Assembly: GCF_006864135.1 (NCBI RefSeq)
Contig: NZ_SADV01000034.1
Coordinates: 1-38,607, forward strand
Source of the DNA: Lysinibacillus sphaericus
GTDB taxonomy: Bacteria; Bacillota; Bacilli; Bacillales_A; Planococcaceae
Direction of reading: 5' to 3'
Length of the DNA: 38,607 bases
A model generated the notes under the pieces. It ran no database searches. It saw only the letters and a list, made by a program, of their open reading frames with translations, and was not told the DNA's origin. The translations under genes were made by a program, and so were the position numbers. This document shows, one piece after another, positions 17,459 through 26,420 of this stretch. How positions within the stretch are numbered: position 1 is the first letter of the stretch; each line of letters begins with the position of its first letter.

Positions 17459-17890
17459 ATGAACACGAAAAAAATTACAGATGAACAAGATTTACAAACA
17501 GCATTTGCCATTCGTCAAAAAGTTTTTATAGAGGAGCAACAGGTGCCTGAGGAAGAAGAATTTGATGAATTCGACACACTAGATGCAGCATGTGATCATA
17601 TTCTTATGTACTATAACGAACAACCTGTTGGCACTGGCAGACTTCGAGTTGTAGATGGCTATGGCAAACTAGAGCGTATATGTATATTAATAGAATTCCG
17701 CAAATTTGGTTTAGGAAAAGGGATTATCCAAAGTTTAGAGGAAATAGCACTTGAAAAAGGTTTAACAAAATATAAATTAAACGCACAATCCTATGCAGAG
17801 GGCTTTTATGAAAAATTAGGCTATAAGCGTGAAGGTGAAGAATTTATGGATTGTGGCATCCCACATATTTTAATGAAAAAAACAATTTAA
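17459..17890 (+). CDS. GNAT-family N-acetyltransferase (YjcF/ElaA-like)
   Basis: A 143-residue acetyl-CoA-dependent transferase. The N-terminal AFAIRQKVFIEEQQVP motif is characteristic of the YjcF/ElaA branch. The PVGTGRLRV strand, the acetyl-CoA pyrophosphate-binding segment EFRKFGLGKGIIQSLEEIA (about residues 79-97) and the C-terminal AEGFYEKLGYKREGEEF complete the fold. In the acetyl-CoA loop the usual GxG is RKFGLGKG. The acceptor is unknown. It is separated from the divergent MarR gene by a long leader carrying the 21-nt repeat. The ATG at 17459 follows GGGGAGGAATATAAAG. Confidence 0.9.
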   Translation: MNTKKITDEQDLQTAFAIRQKVFIEEQQVPEEEEFDEFDTLDAACDHILMYYNEQPVGTGRLRVVDGYGKLERICILIEFRKFGLGKGIIQSLEEIALEKGLTKYKLNAQSYAEGFYEKLGYKREGEEFMDCGIPHILMKKTI

Positions 17891-17920
17891 TAGGGTGTAG
17901 TGGTATTTATTTTTCATTTT

Positions 17921-17954
17921 AAAAAATAGCAAACCAATGTTAGTTTGCTATTTT
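17921..17954. terminator. Bidirectional terminator between GNAT and nucleotidyltransferase genes
   Basis: AAAATAGCAAAC pairs with GTTTGCTATTTT. T-runs on both sides serve the two convergent genes. Confidence 0.85.
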
Positions 17955-17957
17955 GTT

Positions 17958-18722
17958 TTACTGTAATAGCACTTTTATTTTTTCCCATAATGGCTTAATT
18001 TTCTCTTTATTCGGCACATTTTCAAAAATCCAATCTGATTCATTGCTGAAGGCGTTCACTAATTTCTTTACTGCCATCTCATGAGTTACAAGGCTCAAAA
18101 AATTCATGATATCAACTATTTCATGTAATGGGTCAGTGGGTAATGAATTAGGTAACGTTTTAAGTCCAAGTAAAGCTCGCTCAGGACAATATTTATGCAG
18201 TAGTACTTTGGCGAAGTGTTCTAAACTATTACGCAGTAAATGAACACTCCAAATCTCATTTCCACGTTGGGCACTCCAATAATATTGATACAAATACCAG
18301 ACAGTATCATCTACAGCATCTTGAAATTCGAGTGGAGTTAAAGACAAAGTAGTATTCTTTTGTTTAGCTGTAAGGATTCCATTTGGATCAAATAATATTT
18401 TAATGGCATCTTTTTCACTTATTTCTGAGAGCGTTACTGTAAATAAATCGATATGAATCATATCTTCATATACGACTAATAGCTGAGGGGCAATAATATA
18501 GATATCATCAACGAAACATGTTTTCTTATAAGCTTCAATATGTTGGACGCGATTGGGCAAAAAAGCTTCGACATTTTCTTCATTCACAACGCAATAAATA
18601 TCGATATCTGAAAATTCATCATGCTCCTCTCTAGCCATCGATCCTCTTAAAAATACAGCTTCAATATATTGATCATTCTTTAGACTTTCAAGTAAAACTT
18701 CAACAACATGATCTAATTTCAA
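17958..18722 (-). CDS. Nucleotidyltransferase-domain protein (aminoglycoside adenylyltransferase-like)
   Basis: A 254-residue protein with the polymerase-beta-type nucleotidyltransferase core: GSMAREEHDEFSDIDIY, where the GS and the DxD metal ligands are visible, and a third acidic residue in MIHIDLFTV. The helical C-terminal half (WYLYQYYWSAQRGNEIWSV) resembles small antibiotic nucleotidyltransferases, which add AMP to aminoglycosides or lincosamides, but the substrate is not certain. I choose the TTG at 18722 because GAAGGAGAGG stands 6 nt before it. The frame is open back to an ATG at 18842, which has no ribosome binding site and would require translating a 12-bp hairpin (18743-18783). Confidence 0.8.
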   Translation of the reverse strand: MKLDHVVEVLLESLKNDQYIEAVFLRGSMAREEHDEFSDIDIYCVVNEENVEAFLPNRVQHIEAYKKTCFVDDIYIIAPQLLVVYEDMIHIDLFTVTLSEISEKDAIKILFDPNGILTAKQKNTTLSLTPLEFQDAVDDTVWYLYQYYWSAQRGNEIWSVHLLRNSLEHFAKVLLHKYCPERALLGLKTLPNSLPTDPLHEIVDIMNFLSLVTHEMAVKKLVNAFSNESDWIFENVPNKEKIKPLWEKIKVLLQ

Positions 18723-18742
18723 GTGTATCCTCTCCTTCAAAT

Positions 18743-18784
18743 AAAACAGGCTACCCAAGTTATTTTTTTGAGTAGCCTGTTTTT
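18743..18784. terminator. Hairpin in the leader of the nucleotidyltransferase gene
   Basis: AAAACAGGCTAC (18743-18754) and GTAGCCTGTTTT (18772-18783) form a perfect 12-bp stem. On the minus strand it can terminate fructokinase transcripts. It also lies between a candidate promoter (TTGAAA at 18873-18868, TAACAT at 18849-18844) and the ribosome binding site of the nucleotidyltransferase, so any transcript from that promoter must read through it. Confidence 0.7.
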
Positions 18785-18961
18785 TGCTAGATTTCCTTAA
18801 CAACAGTGCTTGAGAAGCTATCGTGGGGAAGAAGTTGTCCATTATGTTATTCGATTTCTTGTGGACTTTTCAAGTAATCTAATATGCTAATTGAGTCGGT
18901 TAGTCATTTATTTTCATAATTTAAGAGGAAGTCTGCCTAGTCCCATTTTCATCCCAAATGT

Positions 18962-19936
18962 TCAAAATAGCATATTGTCATTAAATGGTAATTCACACTT
19001 AGTAAGGTAAGATGCAATGGCACCATGTTTTTCGGTCGAAGCTCCTGCATATCGATTTGCAAAAGTAAGAAGGGGAATAGCCTGCTCCTTACAAAATTCG
19101 ACTAGATTGATCGCTGTAATCTGCTTGCTAAGAAAAATAGCTAACAATGCTCCTATAAAGGCATCGCCTGCTCCAGTAGTATCAATCGCATGAACGTTGT
19201 CAGTTGGCACCTTTACATGAAGCTTTTTAGTATAAAGACTTGCACCTTCTGCGCCACGAGTAATTATGAGTACTTGTACTTTCCCTTGAATTAATGAATG
19301 GACTGCTGTTTCTTCATCCTCAATCGCTGTTAAAAATACAAGTTCCTCCTCGGACAATTTAACGATATGAGCCATTGGTAAAAATTCCAAAATGGTTTGA
19401 CGACATGCCTTCTCATCATTCCATAGTGGCAAACGTACATTGGGATCAAATGAAACAAGACTACCTACCTGATGGGCCTGTTCAATCAATGCCATATGTG
19501 CATGTTTCATAGGGCTTTCCACTAAATTAACTGAACAAAAATGAACAATATCATGATCTGTTAATAAATTAGGTGGGAGTTGTTCTTTGTTGTAAAGTAA
19601 GTCTGCTGCGTGGCGACGATAAAATAAGAAATCACGACCTCCATCACTTGTCAGGGAAACAAAGGCTAGACTTGTTTCACCCTTAACTGTTTGAACAATA
19701 TAGTTCGTATCGACATCGGCTTTTTTTAACGTTTCTACGAGAAAATCTCCGAAAGCATCCTGACCTACCTGTGTAATGAGGGCAGCTTGTTGCTCGAGTT
19801 TTGCACAAACAGCTGCAACATTGGCAGGAGCCCCACCAGCATTTTTAGTAAAGTGCTCAACTGTAGCAAGGGAAGCATTTTGTTCAGTAGGTGTAAAATC
19901 AATTAATAATTCACCAATTGTATAAAGTTTACTCAC
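18962..19936 (-). CDS. PfkB-family carbohydrate kinase, probable fructokinase
   Basis: A 324-residue ribokinase-fold enzyme. Both PfkB signatures are visible: NAGGAPANVAAVCAKLE near the N-terminus (about residues 32-48) and DTTGAGDAFIGALLAIF (about 250-266), with the catalytic Asp in GAGD. The N-terminal GELLIDFTP and the length match fructokinases that phosphorylate fructose to fructose 6-phosphate; 2-keto-3-deoxygluconate kinase is the main alternative. No sucrose hydrolase, PTS or regulator is adjacent, so the physiological sugar stays open. The start is GTG at 19936 behind AAAGGAGATTTT. The C-terminal PFNDNMLF extension is slightly unusual. Confidence 0.87.
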   Translation of the reverse strand: MSKLYTIGELLIDFTPTEQNASLATVEHFTKNAGGAPANVAAVCAKLEQQAALITQVGQDAFGDFLVETLKKADVDTNYIVQTVKGETSLAFVSLTSDGGRDFLFYRRHAADLLYNKEQLPPNLLTDHDIVHFCSVNLVESPMKHAHMALIEQAHQVGSLVSFDPNVRLPLWNDEKACRQTILEFLPMAHIVKLSEEELVFLTAIEDEETAVHSLIQGKVQVLIITRGAEGASLYTKKLHVKVPTDNVHAIDTTGAGDAFIGALLAIFLSKQITAINLVEFCKEQAIPLLTFANRYAGASTEKHGAIASYLTKCELPFNDNMLF

Positions 19937-19957
19937 GGGGAAAATCTCCTTTAAATA

Positions 19958-20100
19958 AAATGTTGCTGTCGCTTCGCTTTCGCACAGATTGCTACAAGAC
20001 GTGGGCTTTCCGTCGCTCTGGTAGGCTATCCACGACTTTGGCGGCTCAATCCGTCACTTTGGCCGTCGCTCAGCACAACTGTTCTATCAAGTACTTAGAC
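19958..20100. repeat. GC-rich intergenic block, probable repeat element
   Basis: This block is clearly richer in GC than its neighbours and repeats short motifs: CGTCGCT three times, and GACTTTGGCGGCTCAATCCG followed by TCACTTTGGCCG. It is not the same sequence as the element at 8572-8772. A minor GC-rich inverted segment (GCCTCG...CGAGGC) lies further on at about 20199-20218. Confidence 0.4.
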
Positions 20101-20170
20101 TGAGTTCCTTATTTCAGTAGATGTTTAGATATCACCGGAAAAGGAACCACACCTTTCCATCTTTTCACCT

Positions 20171-21081
20171 TTAGAGGTGGGTGGGGTCCGTAGCTGACGC
20201 CTCGCTTCCGCTACGAGGCACACGCTTTTTCTTCGGTACGTAAATTGTGTAAAAAATGCCACCAAAAATTAATGCAATACCAGCTGTTTGCATGAAGCTC
20301 GGCATAAAATCAAGCAATAGCATATCAAGCAATATAGCCACAACCGGGTCAACAAATACTAATACTGAAACTAGAATGGTAGAAAGGCTACGAATACTAT
20401 CAAAAAATAAATAGTAAACAAATCCTGTATGAATAAAGCCCGTTCCTAAAATATATAGCCAGTTTGTTGTCGTTAAGCTCTCAAATAAAGAAAAATTAAC
20501 AAATGGCAATAGTATGATAATTCCGACTGCAGTTTGAATATATGTTAAGGCATAGGAGCTAAGCTTTGTGATTGTTTTACTTGTGAGCATCGTAAACGCG
20601 TAAAACAAAGCAGACAGTAATGCCCAAATAAAACCTGATTTCATAAATTCAGAGAGTGACATAAAATTATTTAAACCAATAATGAGCATACTGCCGATAA
20701 AGCAGGTTACTGTTGCTAGCAATGCTTGAATAGTCATCTTTTCTTTTAAAAACAATGCGCCAAATATTAATACGAATATAGGTGCTAAATTATAGATTGA
20801 AATGGCAATGGAAATTGACATTTCTTCAAAGGCATTAAATAAAAATACCCAGTTTAAGACAATAAAGACACCGCATAGAAGTGTACGTAATATTTCTTTT
20901 TTATCCCATATCTCTGTTTTATGACCACCTGTGATCAGCCACATTCCTCCTAAAAAGAGGGTGGCGCAAATACATCTAACAAATACTAGCTCGGTAGCAG
21001 GTACGCCAGTATGAATGGTAAAAAATCCGAGCCAAAAAGGGCCATTGATACAGTTAGTTTGATAATTGCTGAAATGTTCAA
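20171..21081 (-). pseudogene. EamA-family exporter (DMT superfamily), frameshifted near its N-terminus
   Basis: A ten-helix drug/metabolite transporter of the EamA type (paired repeats such as SISIAISIYNLAPIFVLIFG and SMLIIGL in the first half, DPVVAILLDMLLLDFMPS in the second). From the TTG at 21081, which has an AGAAGG box, one frame reads NISAIIKLTVSMALFGS, the expected first helix. The rest (GFFTIHTGVPATELVFVRC onward) continues in another frame, so about 1 or 4 bases are missing near 21026-21030. The long continuous frame upstream to 21307 (MKSRQRMSTV...) is not homologous and I regard it as chance. The C-terminal RSGSEASATDPTHL reads into GC-rich non-family sequence. Either a recent pseudogene or a sequencing error. 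Confidence 0.75.
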
Positions 21082-21319
21082 CCAAAACCTTCTTTCTATA
21101 AATTATTATAATTCTTGTCGCTTGTAAAAGGGGAAACTTAACGTTCCGCTCCGTTTTCAAAGTTTTTCGCTTAGGTAGAGTTAGTAACTGCTCGGCTAAT
21201 AGAAGAATCTGCGCAGGTTTAGTTTCAAACTGCCTCATCCGCCCCCAGTCCTCTACAAATCTTAAGGAAAGAAGGCCGACAGTTGACATACGCTGTCGAC
21301 TCTTCATTTAGTTCTACAA

Positions 21320-22570
21320 TTATTCCCGGATTTGGCCGTTACCGTGAATGAAATACTTTGTTGATGTTAATGCTGGTAAACCCATTGGACCACGGGCGTG
21401 TAACTTTTGCGTACTAATACCGATTTCTGCACCGTAGCCAAATTCAAAACCGTCTGTGAAGCGAGTGGAGGCATTGTGATAAACAGCTGCAGCATCCACG
21501 CTATTTAAGAACGTATCTGCTACTAACTGATCCTCAGTCATGATGGCTTCGGAGTGGTTCGTGCCGTATTTATTAATGTGTTCGATTGCTTCATAAACGT
21601 TTTCCACAATTTTAACGCTGATCTTTAAATCTAAATATTCAGTTGCATAGTCTTCCGCTGTTGCTAGTTGAGCGAATTCAAGAGCTTGACAAACAGTTTC
21701 ATCACCAATAATTGTCACACCTGCTTGATGCATAGCACTTAGTAGCTGTGTACCGTGCTCCTGAAACCAATCAGGATGAATAAGTAAGCTTTCCGCTGTA
21801 TTACAAACCGATGGGCGTTGCGTTTTCGCATTGATACAAATTTTTTCTGTTTTTATGTAATCGGCCGAATGGTCCACATAAATATGACAGTTGCCAGCAC
21901 CTGTCTCTAGTACTGGTACAGTGGCTTCATTTACTACTAAATCAATAAGTGCTTTTCCGCCACGAGGAATTAATACATCTAAGTATTCTTTTAAATGGAA
22001 TAATTCTTTGACAGTTTCACGATTCGTATCCTCGATTAATTGTACAGCGTCCACAGGGATAGACGTTTTGCTAAGTGCACGATGTATACTTGCCACAAGT
22101 GCTACATTAGAAAATTTGGCAGAAGAGCTACCACGTAAAATGACTGCATTACCTGTTTTCAATGATAATGTTGCCGCATCCACTGTCACATTAGGTCGCG
22201 CCTCGTAAATCATCCCGATAACGCCAATTGGCACTTGACGCTTTTCAATCAATAGTCCATTATCTTTTTCTATTCTCTCTAGAAGACTACCTACTGGATC
22301 ATTTAATTCAATAAGTAACTGAATAGCACTTGACATAGCTTCCACTCGTTCTTTGTTTAGCATGATGCGATCAAGTGTAGAAGCAGGCATTCCTTGTTTC
22401 TCACCATGAGCTAAATCCTTTGCATTTTCAGCAATGATAGTGTCTTGGTCAATGATTAATTGCTCAGCAATTTTTGTGAGAGCCTCATTTTTTTCGCAAG
22501 TTGTTTTAATATTTAAAATATAGCTGGCGGCTTTTGCTAGCTTTCCTTTTTGTTGAACTTCACTTGTCAT
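21320..22570 (-). CDS. proA: Gamma-glutamyl phosphate reductase
   Basis: A 416-residue NADPH-dependent enzyme of the aldehyde dehydrogenase superfamily. It reduces gamma-glutamyl phosphate to glutamate semialdehyde, the second step of proline synthesis. Visible landmarks are GVIGMIYEARPNVTVDAA (about 116-133), ILRGSSSAKFSN, ETGAGNCHIYVD, the catalytic Cys256 in QRPSVCNTAES, and the C-terminal LHARGPMGLPALTSTKY. Length is normal. It follows proB after 12 nt with its own AAGGAGGAATTC box, so both are one proline operon, read from the T-box leader. Confidence 0.97.
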   Translation of the reverse strand: MTSEVQQKGKLAKAASYILNIKTTCEKNEALTKIAEQLIIDQDTIIAENAKDLAHGEKQGMPASTLDRIMLNKERVEAMSSAIQLLIELNDPVGSLLERIEKDNGLLIEKRQVPIGVIGMIYEARPNVTVDAATLSLKTGNAVILRGSSSAKFSNVALVASIHRALSKTSIPVDAVQLIEDTNRETVKELFHLKEYLDVLIPRGGKALIDLVVNEATVPVLETGAGNCHIYVDHSADYIKTEKICINAKTQRPSVCNTAESLLIHPDWFQEHGTQLLSAMHQAGVTIIGDETVCQALEFAQLATAEDYATEYLDLKISVKIVENVYEAIEHINKYGTNHSEAIMTEDQLVADTFLNSVDAAAVYHNASTRFTDGFEFGYGAEIGISTQKLHARGPMGLPALTSTKYFIHGNGQIRE

Positions 22571-22582
22571 GTGAATTCCTCC

Positions 22583-23677
22583 TTAATTTGTTTGAATTTT
22601 TAGCCATTTATCCCGGTGTATGACCTCAATAGGATAATTCGCTAACTCATCTGTACGTTTTCCCATCGCATGTGCTAACTCCAGAGAAGAATATAAGACC
22701 TCACCACGACCAAGCAGTCCCTTGTCACTGTGGACCTCGACAACGTCTCCATTTTCGAAGTCGCCTTCGACACGGTATACACCAGCGGGTAACAAGCTTT
22801 TCCCATTTGCCAATAAGGCATGCTCAGCACCGCTATCTATAAAAATTTTACCAGATACTTCCGTGAGTGCAATCCACTGTTTATTATTTGTTAAAACAGC
22901 AAGCGCATCATGCTCAACATACGTACCATCACCATGTCCTTCCAAGATGTCGACAAGCTTTTTTGCACCGTGCCCAGTTCCAATAAACACTTTGACACCT
23001 GCATTTAAAGCTGCTCGAGCTGCCAGTAATTTGGATTCCATACCACCTGTACCGACCTTCGAGCCTGCACCGTCTGCAAAACCAAGCATCTCATCAGATA
23101 CCTCTGTTAAACGATCGATCCGTTTGGCATGTGGGTTTTTATTTGGATTGGCGTTATACAAACCATTGATGTCTGTTAAGATAATGAGCTGATCGGCATG
23201 AACAAGACCACTTACTAGTGCCGATAACATGTCGTTATCTCCAAAGGTTAATTCGCTAACAGATACCGTATCGTTTTCGTTAACGATTGGTAGTATAGAG
23301 CGCTCAAATAATTCTTCAAATGTAGCATAGGCATTTTTATAGCGCTCCTTTTTTGAAAAATCAGTACGTGTTAATAAAATTTGAGCAGGTACAATATCAT
23401 AAATGCTAAATAGAGCATTGTAAATTTGAATAAGTAAACTTTGCCCAACTGCCGCCGCAGCCTGCTTTCCTTTTACTGTGACGGGACGAGAAGGGTACCC
23501 TAGCTGTTTAAAGCCTGCTGCAACTGCACCTGATGAAACAAGTAATACTTCATGACCGTCTTTTTTTAATTCAGCTATCGCTTGAACATGGTCCATTAAA
23601 CGTATTTTATCAATTTCACCTTTTGCATTTGTTAAGGAGCTACTCCCAATTTTGACGACGATTCTTTTTCTTTCCAT
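22583..23677 (-). CDS. proB: Glutamate 5-kinase
   Basis: A 364-residue kinase that phosphorylates glutamate to gamma-glutamyl phosphate, the committed and proline-inhibited step. The amino-acid-kinase domain covers about residues 1-255 ([43 protein letters not shown], and the [15 protein letters not shown]-site motif). The C-terminal 90 residues are a PUA domain ([18 protein letters not shown]), as in full-length ProB. The start ATG follows TTGGAGGTATTGTA. Regulation is through the proline-specific T-box leader immediately upstream. Confidence 0.97.
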   Translation of the reverse strand: MERKRIVVKIGSSSLTNAKGEIDKIRLMDHVQAIAELKKDGHEVLLVSSGAVAAGFKQLGYPSRPVTVKGKQAAAAVGQSLLIQIYNALFSIYDIVPAQILLTRTDFSKKERYKNAYATFEELFERSILPIVNENDTVSVSELTFGDNDMLSALVSGLVHADQLIILTDINGLYNANPNKNPHAKRIDRLTEVSDEMLGFADGAGSKVGTGGMESKLLAARAALNAGVKVFIGTGHGAKKLVDILEGHGDGTYVEHDALAVLTNNKQWIALTEVSGKIFIDSGAEHALLANGKSLLPAGVYRVEGDFENGDVVEVHSDKGLLGRGEVLYSSLELAHAMGKRTDELANYPIEVIHRDKWLKIQTN

Positions 23678-23747
23678 TACAATACCTCCAATTCGCCATT
23701 ACATTTGCAATATGATTTAAACTTTAGCAGCTGCTAAGATTCGCTAA

Positions 23748-23985
23748 AAATAAAAAAACCTTTTCATCCTAATAAATTAGGACGAAAAGGTTTTCTTTCC
23801 GTGGTACCACCTACATTGAACGTCATTGACATTCCACTTTGCTCATAACGCTTGAGACTGCGCCTAATTTAGCTAGGACGTATTACGAAGTAGGTTCTTT
23901 AGTCTTTCTTGTGCAATGCCTTACAGCCGATGGGCATCGCTCTCTGATCAAGTAGTTTCTACGTACTAGTCTTCGCCGCTTTTAT
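23748..23985 (-). promoter_or_regulatory. Proline T-box leader of proBA
   Basis: Read on the minus strand, the leader has a Stem I base CGAAG/CUUCG, AGUA on the 5' side of the specifier loop, GAA then the specifier CCU (23894-23892) and a following purine, a distal AGAGAGCGAUG...CAUCGGCUG loop, and the T-box sequence GGTGGTACCACGG (23811-23799). A terminator follows (next feature). CCU is a proline codon, so uncharged tRNA-Pro would stabilise the antiterminator and switch on proBA. Domain order and size (about 240 nt) are standard. Confidence 0.9.
23752..23794 (-). terminator. T-box terminator
   Basis: AAAACCTTTTCGTCC pairs with GGATGAAAAGGTTTT and is followed by T-rich sequence on the minus strand, just before the proB ribosome binding site. 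It competes with the antiterminator that includes GGTACCAC. Confidence 0.9.
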
Positions 23986-24156
23986 TTTTATAATTGAATT
24001 TGAATGATATCTCATTCCTCAAAAAGTAATTGAATAAAGAATGCACTACTTTAACAAGTCTGTCAAGCTGATTAGGAATGTTAATAAAAAGTTTCGAATA
24101 AATAAGTAGGTAATACTGAACAATCGAGGTACATTGAGAGGGAAGCACAACTTTGT

Positions 24157-24540
24157 TTAATTGTACCACCAGATTGCGACTAATAGTGGGAGCATCGCTA
24201 TAACAATTACGAAAAAGCTCCATAATAATTGCTTTCCTGAAGACATATTTTTAGGTTTTATACTCATTTGTTCATATAGTTCGTTGATGGCACGTTGTTC
24301 TTTAGCATAAAGCATAGTTTGAAATTCATCGTAATCTTGAATATAACTTGAGGGAGGGCGAGGGCTAAAACGTAAACTTCGAATATCATCAGTAATCTCT
24401 TTTTCACCCATAAAATAAGTAATAACTGGCGCTAACCCTGAATTTTGTGTAGCTTGTACCTCGATATCATGTGTTTTCATTTTATAATAGACATTTCCTT
24501 GCTCGTCTTCATATTGCTTTACAATATCACTTACTGCCAT
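24157..24540 (-). CDS. Small protein with one C-terminal membrane segment
   Basis: A 127-residue protein I do not recognise by name. The first 100 residues are soluble and charged (SDIVKQYEDEQGNVYYKMK near the start), and the last 25 (LLWSFFVIVIAMLPLLVAIW) form a single membrane helix ending in WYN, so it is probably tail-anchored with its bulk in the cytoplasm. The ATG at 24540 is chosen because AGAGGTG lies 6-8 nt before it; an in-frame ATG at 24561 has a poorer site. It lies upstream of, and in the same direction as, proBA but outside the T-box unit. Confidence 0.7.
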   Translation of the reverse strand: MAVSDIVKQYEDEQGNVYYKMKTHDIEVQATQNSGLAPVITYFMGEKEITDDIRSLRFSPRPPSSYIQDYDEFQTMLYAKEQRAINELYEQMSIKPKNMSSGKQLLWSFFVIVIAMLPLLVAIWWYN

Positions 24541-24821
24541 CGATAACACCTCTTTCTCCAAAACAATACGACCTTTACGTTATGATAATATTCATTATAA
24601 TGTATGAAAAGAGAAAAGTGTTGCTTAAGCTAGCATAATTGGTTAGATGTTTTTTGTGAAAATTTAGAAAAAAGGGAATCGTCGTGTAGTATAATGGAAA
24701 TAAAACCACATTATAATGGTTCTTTTCTAAAAGTAATTGTTCATTATCGAAAGTTGGGTGTGACATTTTGTTAAAACATATGTTAAGTGGATGAGCCTAT
24801 TTATGGAAAGAAGGGGTAGTA

Positions 24822-25445
24822 TTGACGTTTTCAACGTTATTGGCGTTTTTAGGAGCAGCAATTATTTTAACATTTATGCCTGGACCAGATAATTTATTTG
24901 TTCTTGCGCAAAGTATTACACAGGATAAAAAGGCTGGTATAGCGACTTCACTTGGTCTTTGTACAGGTTTGCTCGTTCATATAGGAGCGGCTGTTCTAGG
25001 AATCTCAGCGATTATTTATCAATCAACAGTTATTTTTTCTATTGTTAAGTTTGCAGGAGCAGCGTATTTATTGTATTTAGCTTGGCAATCGTTTCGCGCG
25101 AAAGGTGATCCATTCACGCTGGGACAGCAAAATGAACAAGCCTATATGACATTATATCGAAAAGGCATTTTAATGAATATTTTAAATCCAAAAGTTTCTT
25201 TATTTTTCTTAGCACTATTGCCACAGTTTGTAAATCCTTCTAATGGCCATGTAAGTTTACAGATGTTAATTTTGGGTTTTGTATTTTTAGTACAAGCGCT
25301 TTTGCTATTTTCATTATTTAGCATTTTTGCCGGTAAAGTAAGGGAGGTGATTATTGGTAAACCTGCAATTGCTAAACGATTAAATATGATTCAAGGCGTA
25401 CTTTTCACTTTTATTGGGATACAAATAGCGCTGAGTAAACAGTAA
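24822..25445 (+). CDS. LysE/RhtB-family amino-acid exporter
   Basis: A 207-residue membrane protein with about six hydrophobic segments. The N-terminal IILTFMPGPDNLFVLAQSI and the downstream GLCTGLLVHIGAAVLGISAI are the family signature; KGILMNILNPKVSLFFLALLPQFV is the conserved central motif. The family exports amino acids such as homoserine, threonine or leucine; the substrate here is not predictable. Start is TTG at 24822 with GAAGGGG 8 nt upstream. The next gene (25460) starts 14 nt after its stop and is probably co-transcribed. Confidence 0.9.
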   Translation: MTFSTLLAFLGAAIILTFMPGPDNLFVLAQSITQDKKAGIATSLGLCTGLLVHIGAAVLGISAIIYQSTVIFSIVKFAGAAYLLYLAWQSFRAKGDPFTLGQQNEQAYMTLYRKGILMNILNPKVSLFFLALLPQFVNPSNGHVSLQMLILGFVFLVQALLLFSLFSIFAGKVREVIIGKPAIAKRLNMIQGVLFTFIGIQIALSKQ

Positions 25446-25459
25446 AATGGGGGATATTT

Positions 25460-26257
25460 ATGGCAATTTTACATATAACGTTTAGCTTATCTACACAAGG
25501 TTCGATAAAGCATGCAATACGACAGCATCATTTACAACGAGATGAATCAGTGCTTAGTGTCAATGAGATTTTCTCGATTGGTCCACTAAGCAGCGCAGAA
25601 GAACGAAAACACTGGTTAGAAGCCTATATCTTTAGGGACAATGAAGAACGTAAGTTGTACGAGGATCTTCAACAGGCATGGAAGAAAAAAATTGCAGGTT
25701 TACCGTGCGATGTCGATGTCTGGGTTTGGTACAGCCAAAGTACTCATGAAGAGATTGGGTTACGTCTTATTATGAGCGAATTGATCAATAAATGTAGTAT
25801 GGTATATGGGATTGATGTTACAGAGGGCCTAAAGCGTGTACAGCCAAACTTGAGGATTCGTCAATCAGGTGAACTTTCAGCAGATTTGCTCATGAAACTC
25901 CGTTCTGAGGCAAAGCGCTTTTCTATTGATGAGTGTCAGCAACTTGCAAAGGAATGGGAAGAGCTGAAACAAAACCATAGTACACTGCGAATTTGGCAAG
26001 ATGGAATTGTACATGTAGCGGAAGACGCATTGGATCCAATTATTATGGAATGTGCGGAAAGAGCTCATGCCGAACTAAATGAAGAATGGCTTATACCGAT
26101 GCGTATCATCGGTGAAACACTTGGTGCAATTGATGACTATTTAAGTGAAGAGTTTGTGGAGAAACGCCTAATGACCCTTGCAAAACAGGGGCTTTTTGAG
26201 CTTAATGGAGATACAACAGATATGTATTCGTATCAATTAAAATATGTAGTGAAATAA
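25460..26257 (+). CDS. DUF1835 / DUF3658 domain protein
   Basis: A 265-residue soluble protein. The N-terminal HITFSLSTQGSIKHAIRQH followed by SVNEIFSIGPL (about residues 5-45) is the start typical of DUF1835 proteins; the C-terminal part with MRIIGETLGAIDDYLSEEFVEKR fits the DUF3658 partner domain. No biochemical role is established for the family. It probably shares a transcript with the LysE exporter, and the unit ends at the hairpin 26274-26303. Confidence 0.8.
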   Translation: MAILHITFSLSTQGSIKHAIRQHHLQRDESVLSVNEIFSIGPLSSAEERKHWLEAYIFRDNEERKLYEDLQQAWKKKIAGLPCDVDVWVWYSQSTHEEIGLRLIMSELINKCSMVYGIDVTEGLKRVQPNLRIRQSGELSADLLMKLRSEAKRFSIDECQQLAKEWEELKQNHSTLRIWQDGIVHVAEDALDPIIMECAERAHAELNEEWLIPMRIIGETLGAIDDYLSEEFVEKRLMTLAKQGLFELNGDTTDMYSYQLKYVVK

Positions 26258-26273
26258 AGTAGCATCTTTGCAG

Positions 26274-26303
26274 TAACCACCTTTCATTTGGAGAAGGTGG
26301 TTT
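26274..26303 (+). terminator. Terminator of the LysE / DUF1835 unit
   Basis: AACCACCTT pairs with GAAGGTGGTT and is followed by TATTGTTGTT. Confidence 0.75.
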
Positions 26304-26356
26304 ATTGTTGTTCAAGAAAATTGAAAATTATCTTTATGGAACGCTCTTCGTAAATA

Positions 26357-26388
26357 AAAAAAGCGAGTAACCATTGTTACTCACTTGG
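26357..26388 (-). terminator. Terminator of the lysR-like gene
   Basis: On the minus strand AAGTGAGTAAC pairs with GTTACTCGCTT and is followed by TTTTTATTT. Confidence 0.8.
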
Positions 26389-26420
26389 GCACAATTTTTA
26401 TGAATGATAGTGGCTTGCCA

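Noticed and set aside
18723..18842. Longer nucleotidyltransferase start at 18842
   Set aside because: It has no ribosome binding site and spans a 12-bp hairpin; the TTG at 18722 has a strong box.
21082..21307. N-terminal extension of the EamA frame (MKSRQRMSTV...)
   Set aside because: Not similar to any exporter, lacks membrane character, and the real first helix is found in another frame with its own ribosome binding site.
23966..24223. Minus-strand 85-codon frame upstream of proB
   Set aside because: It overlaps the start of the T-box leader and the end of the tail-anchored protein gene and has no recognisable motif.
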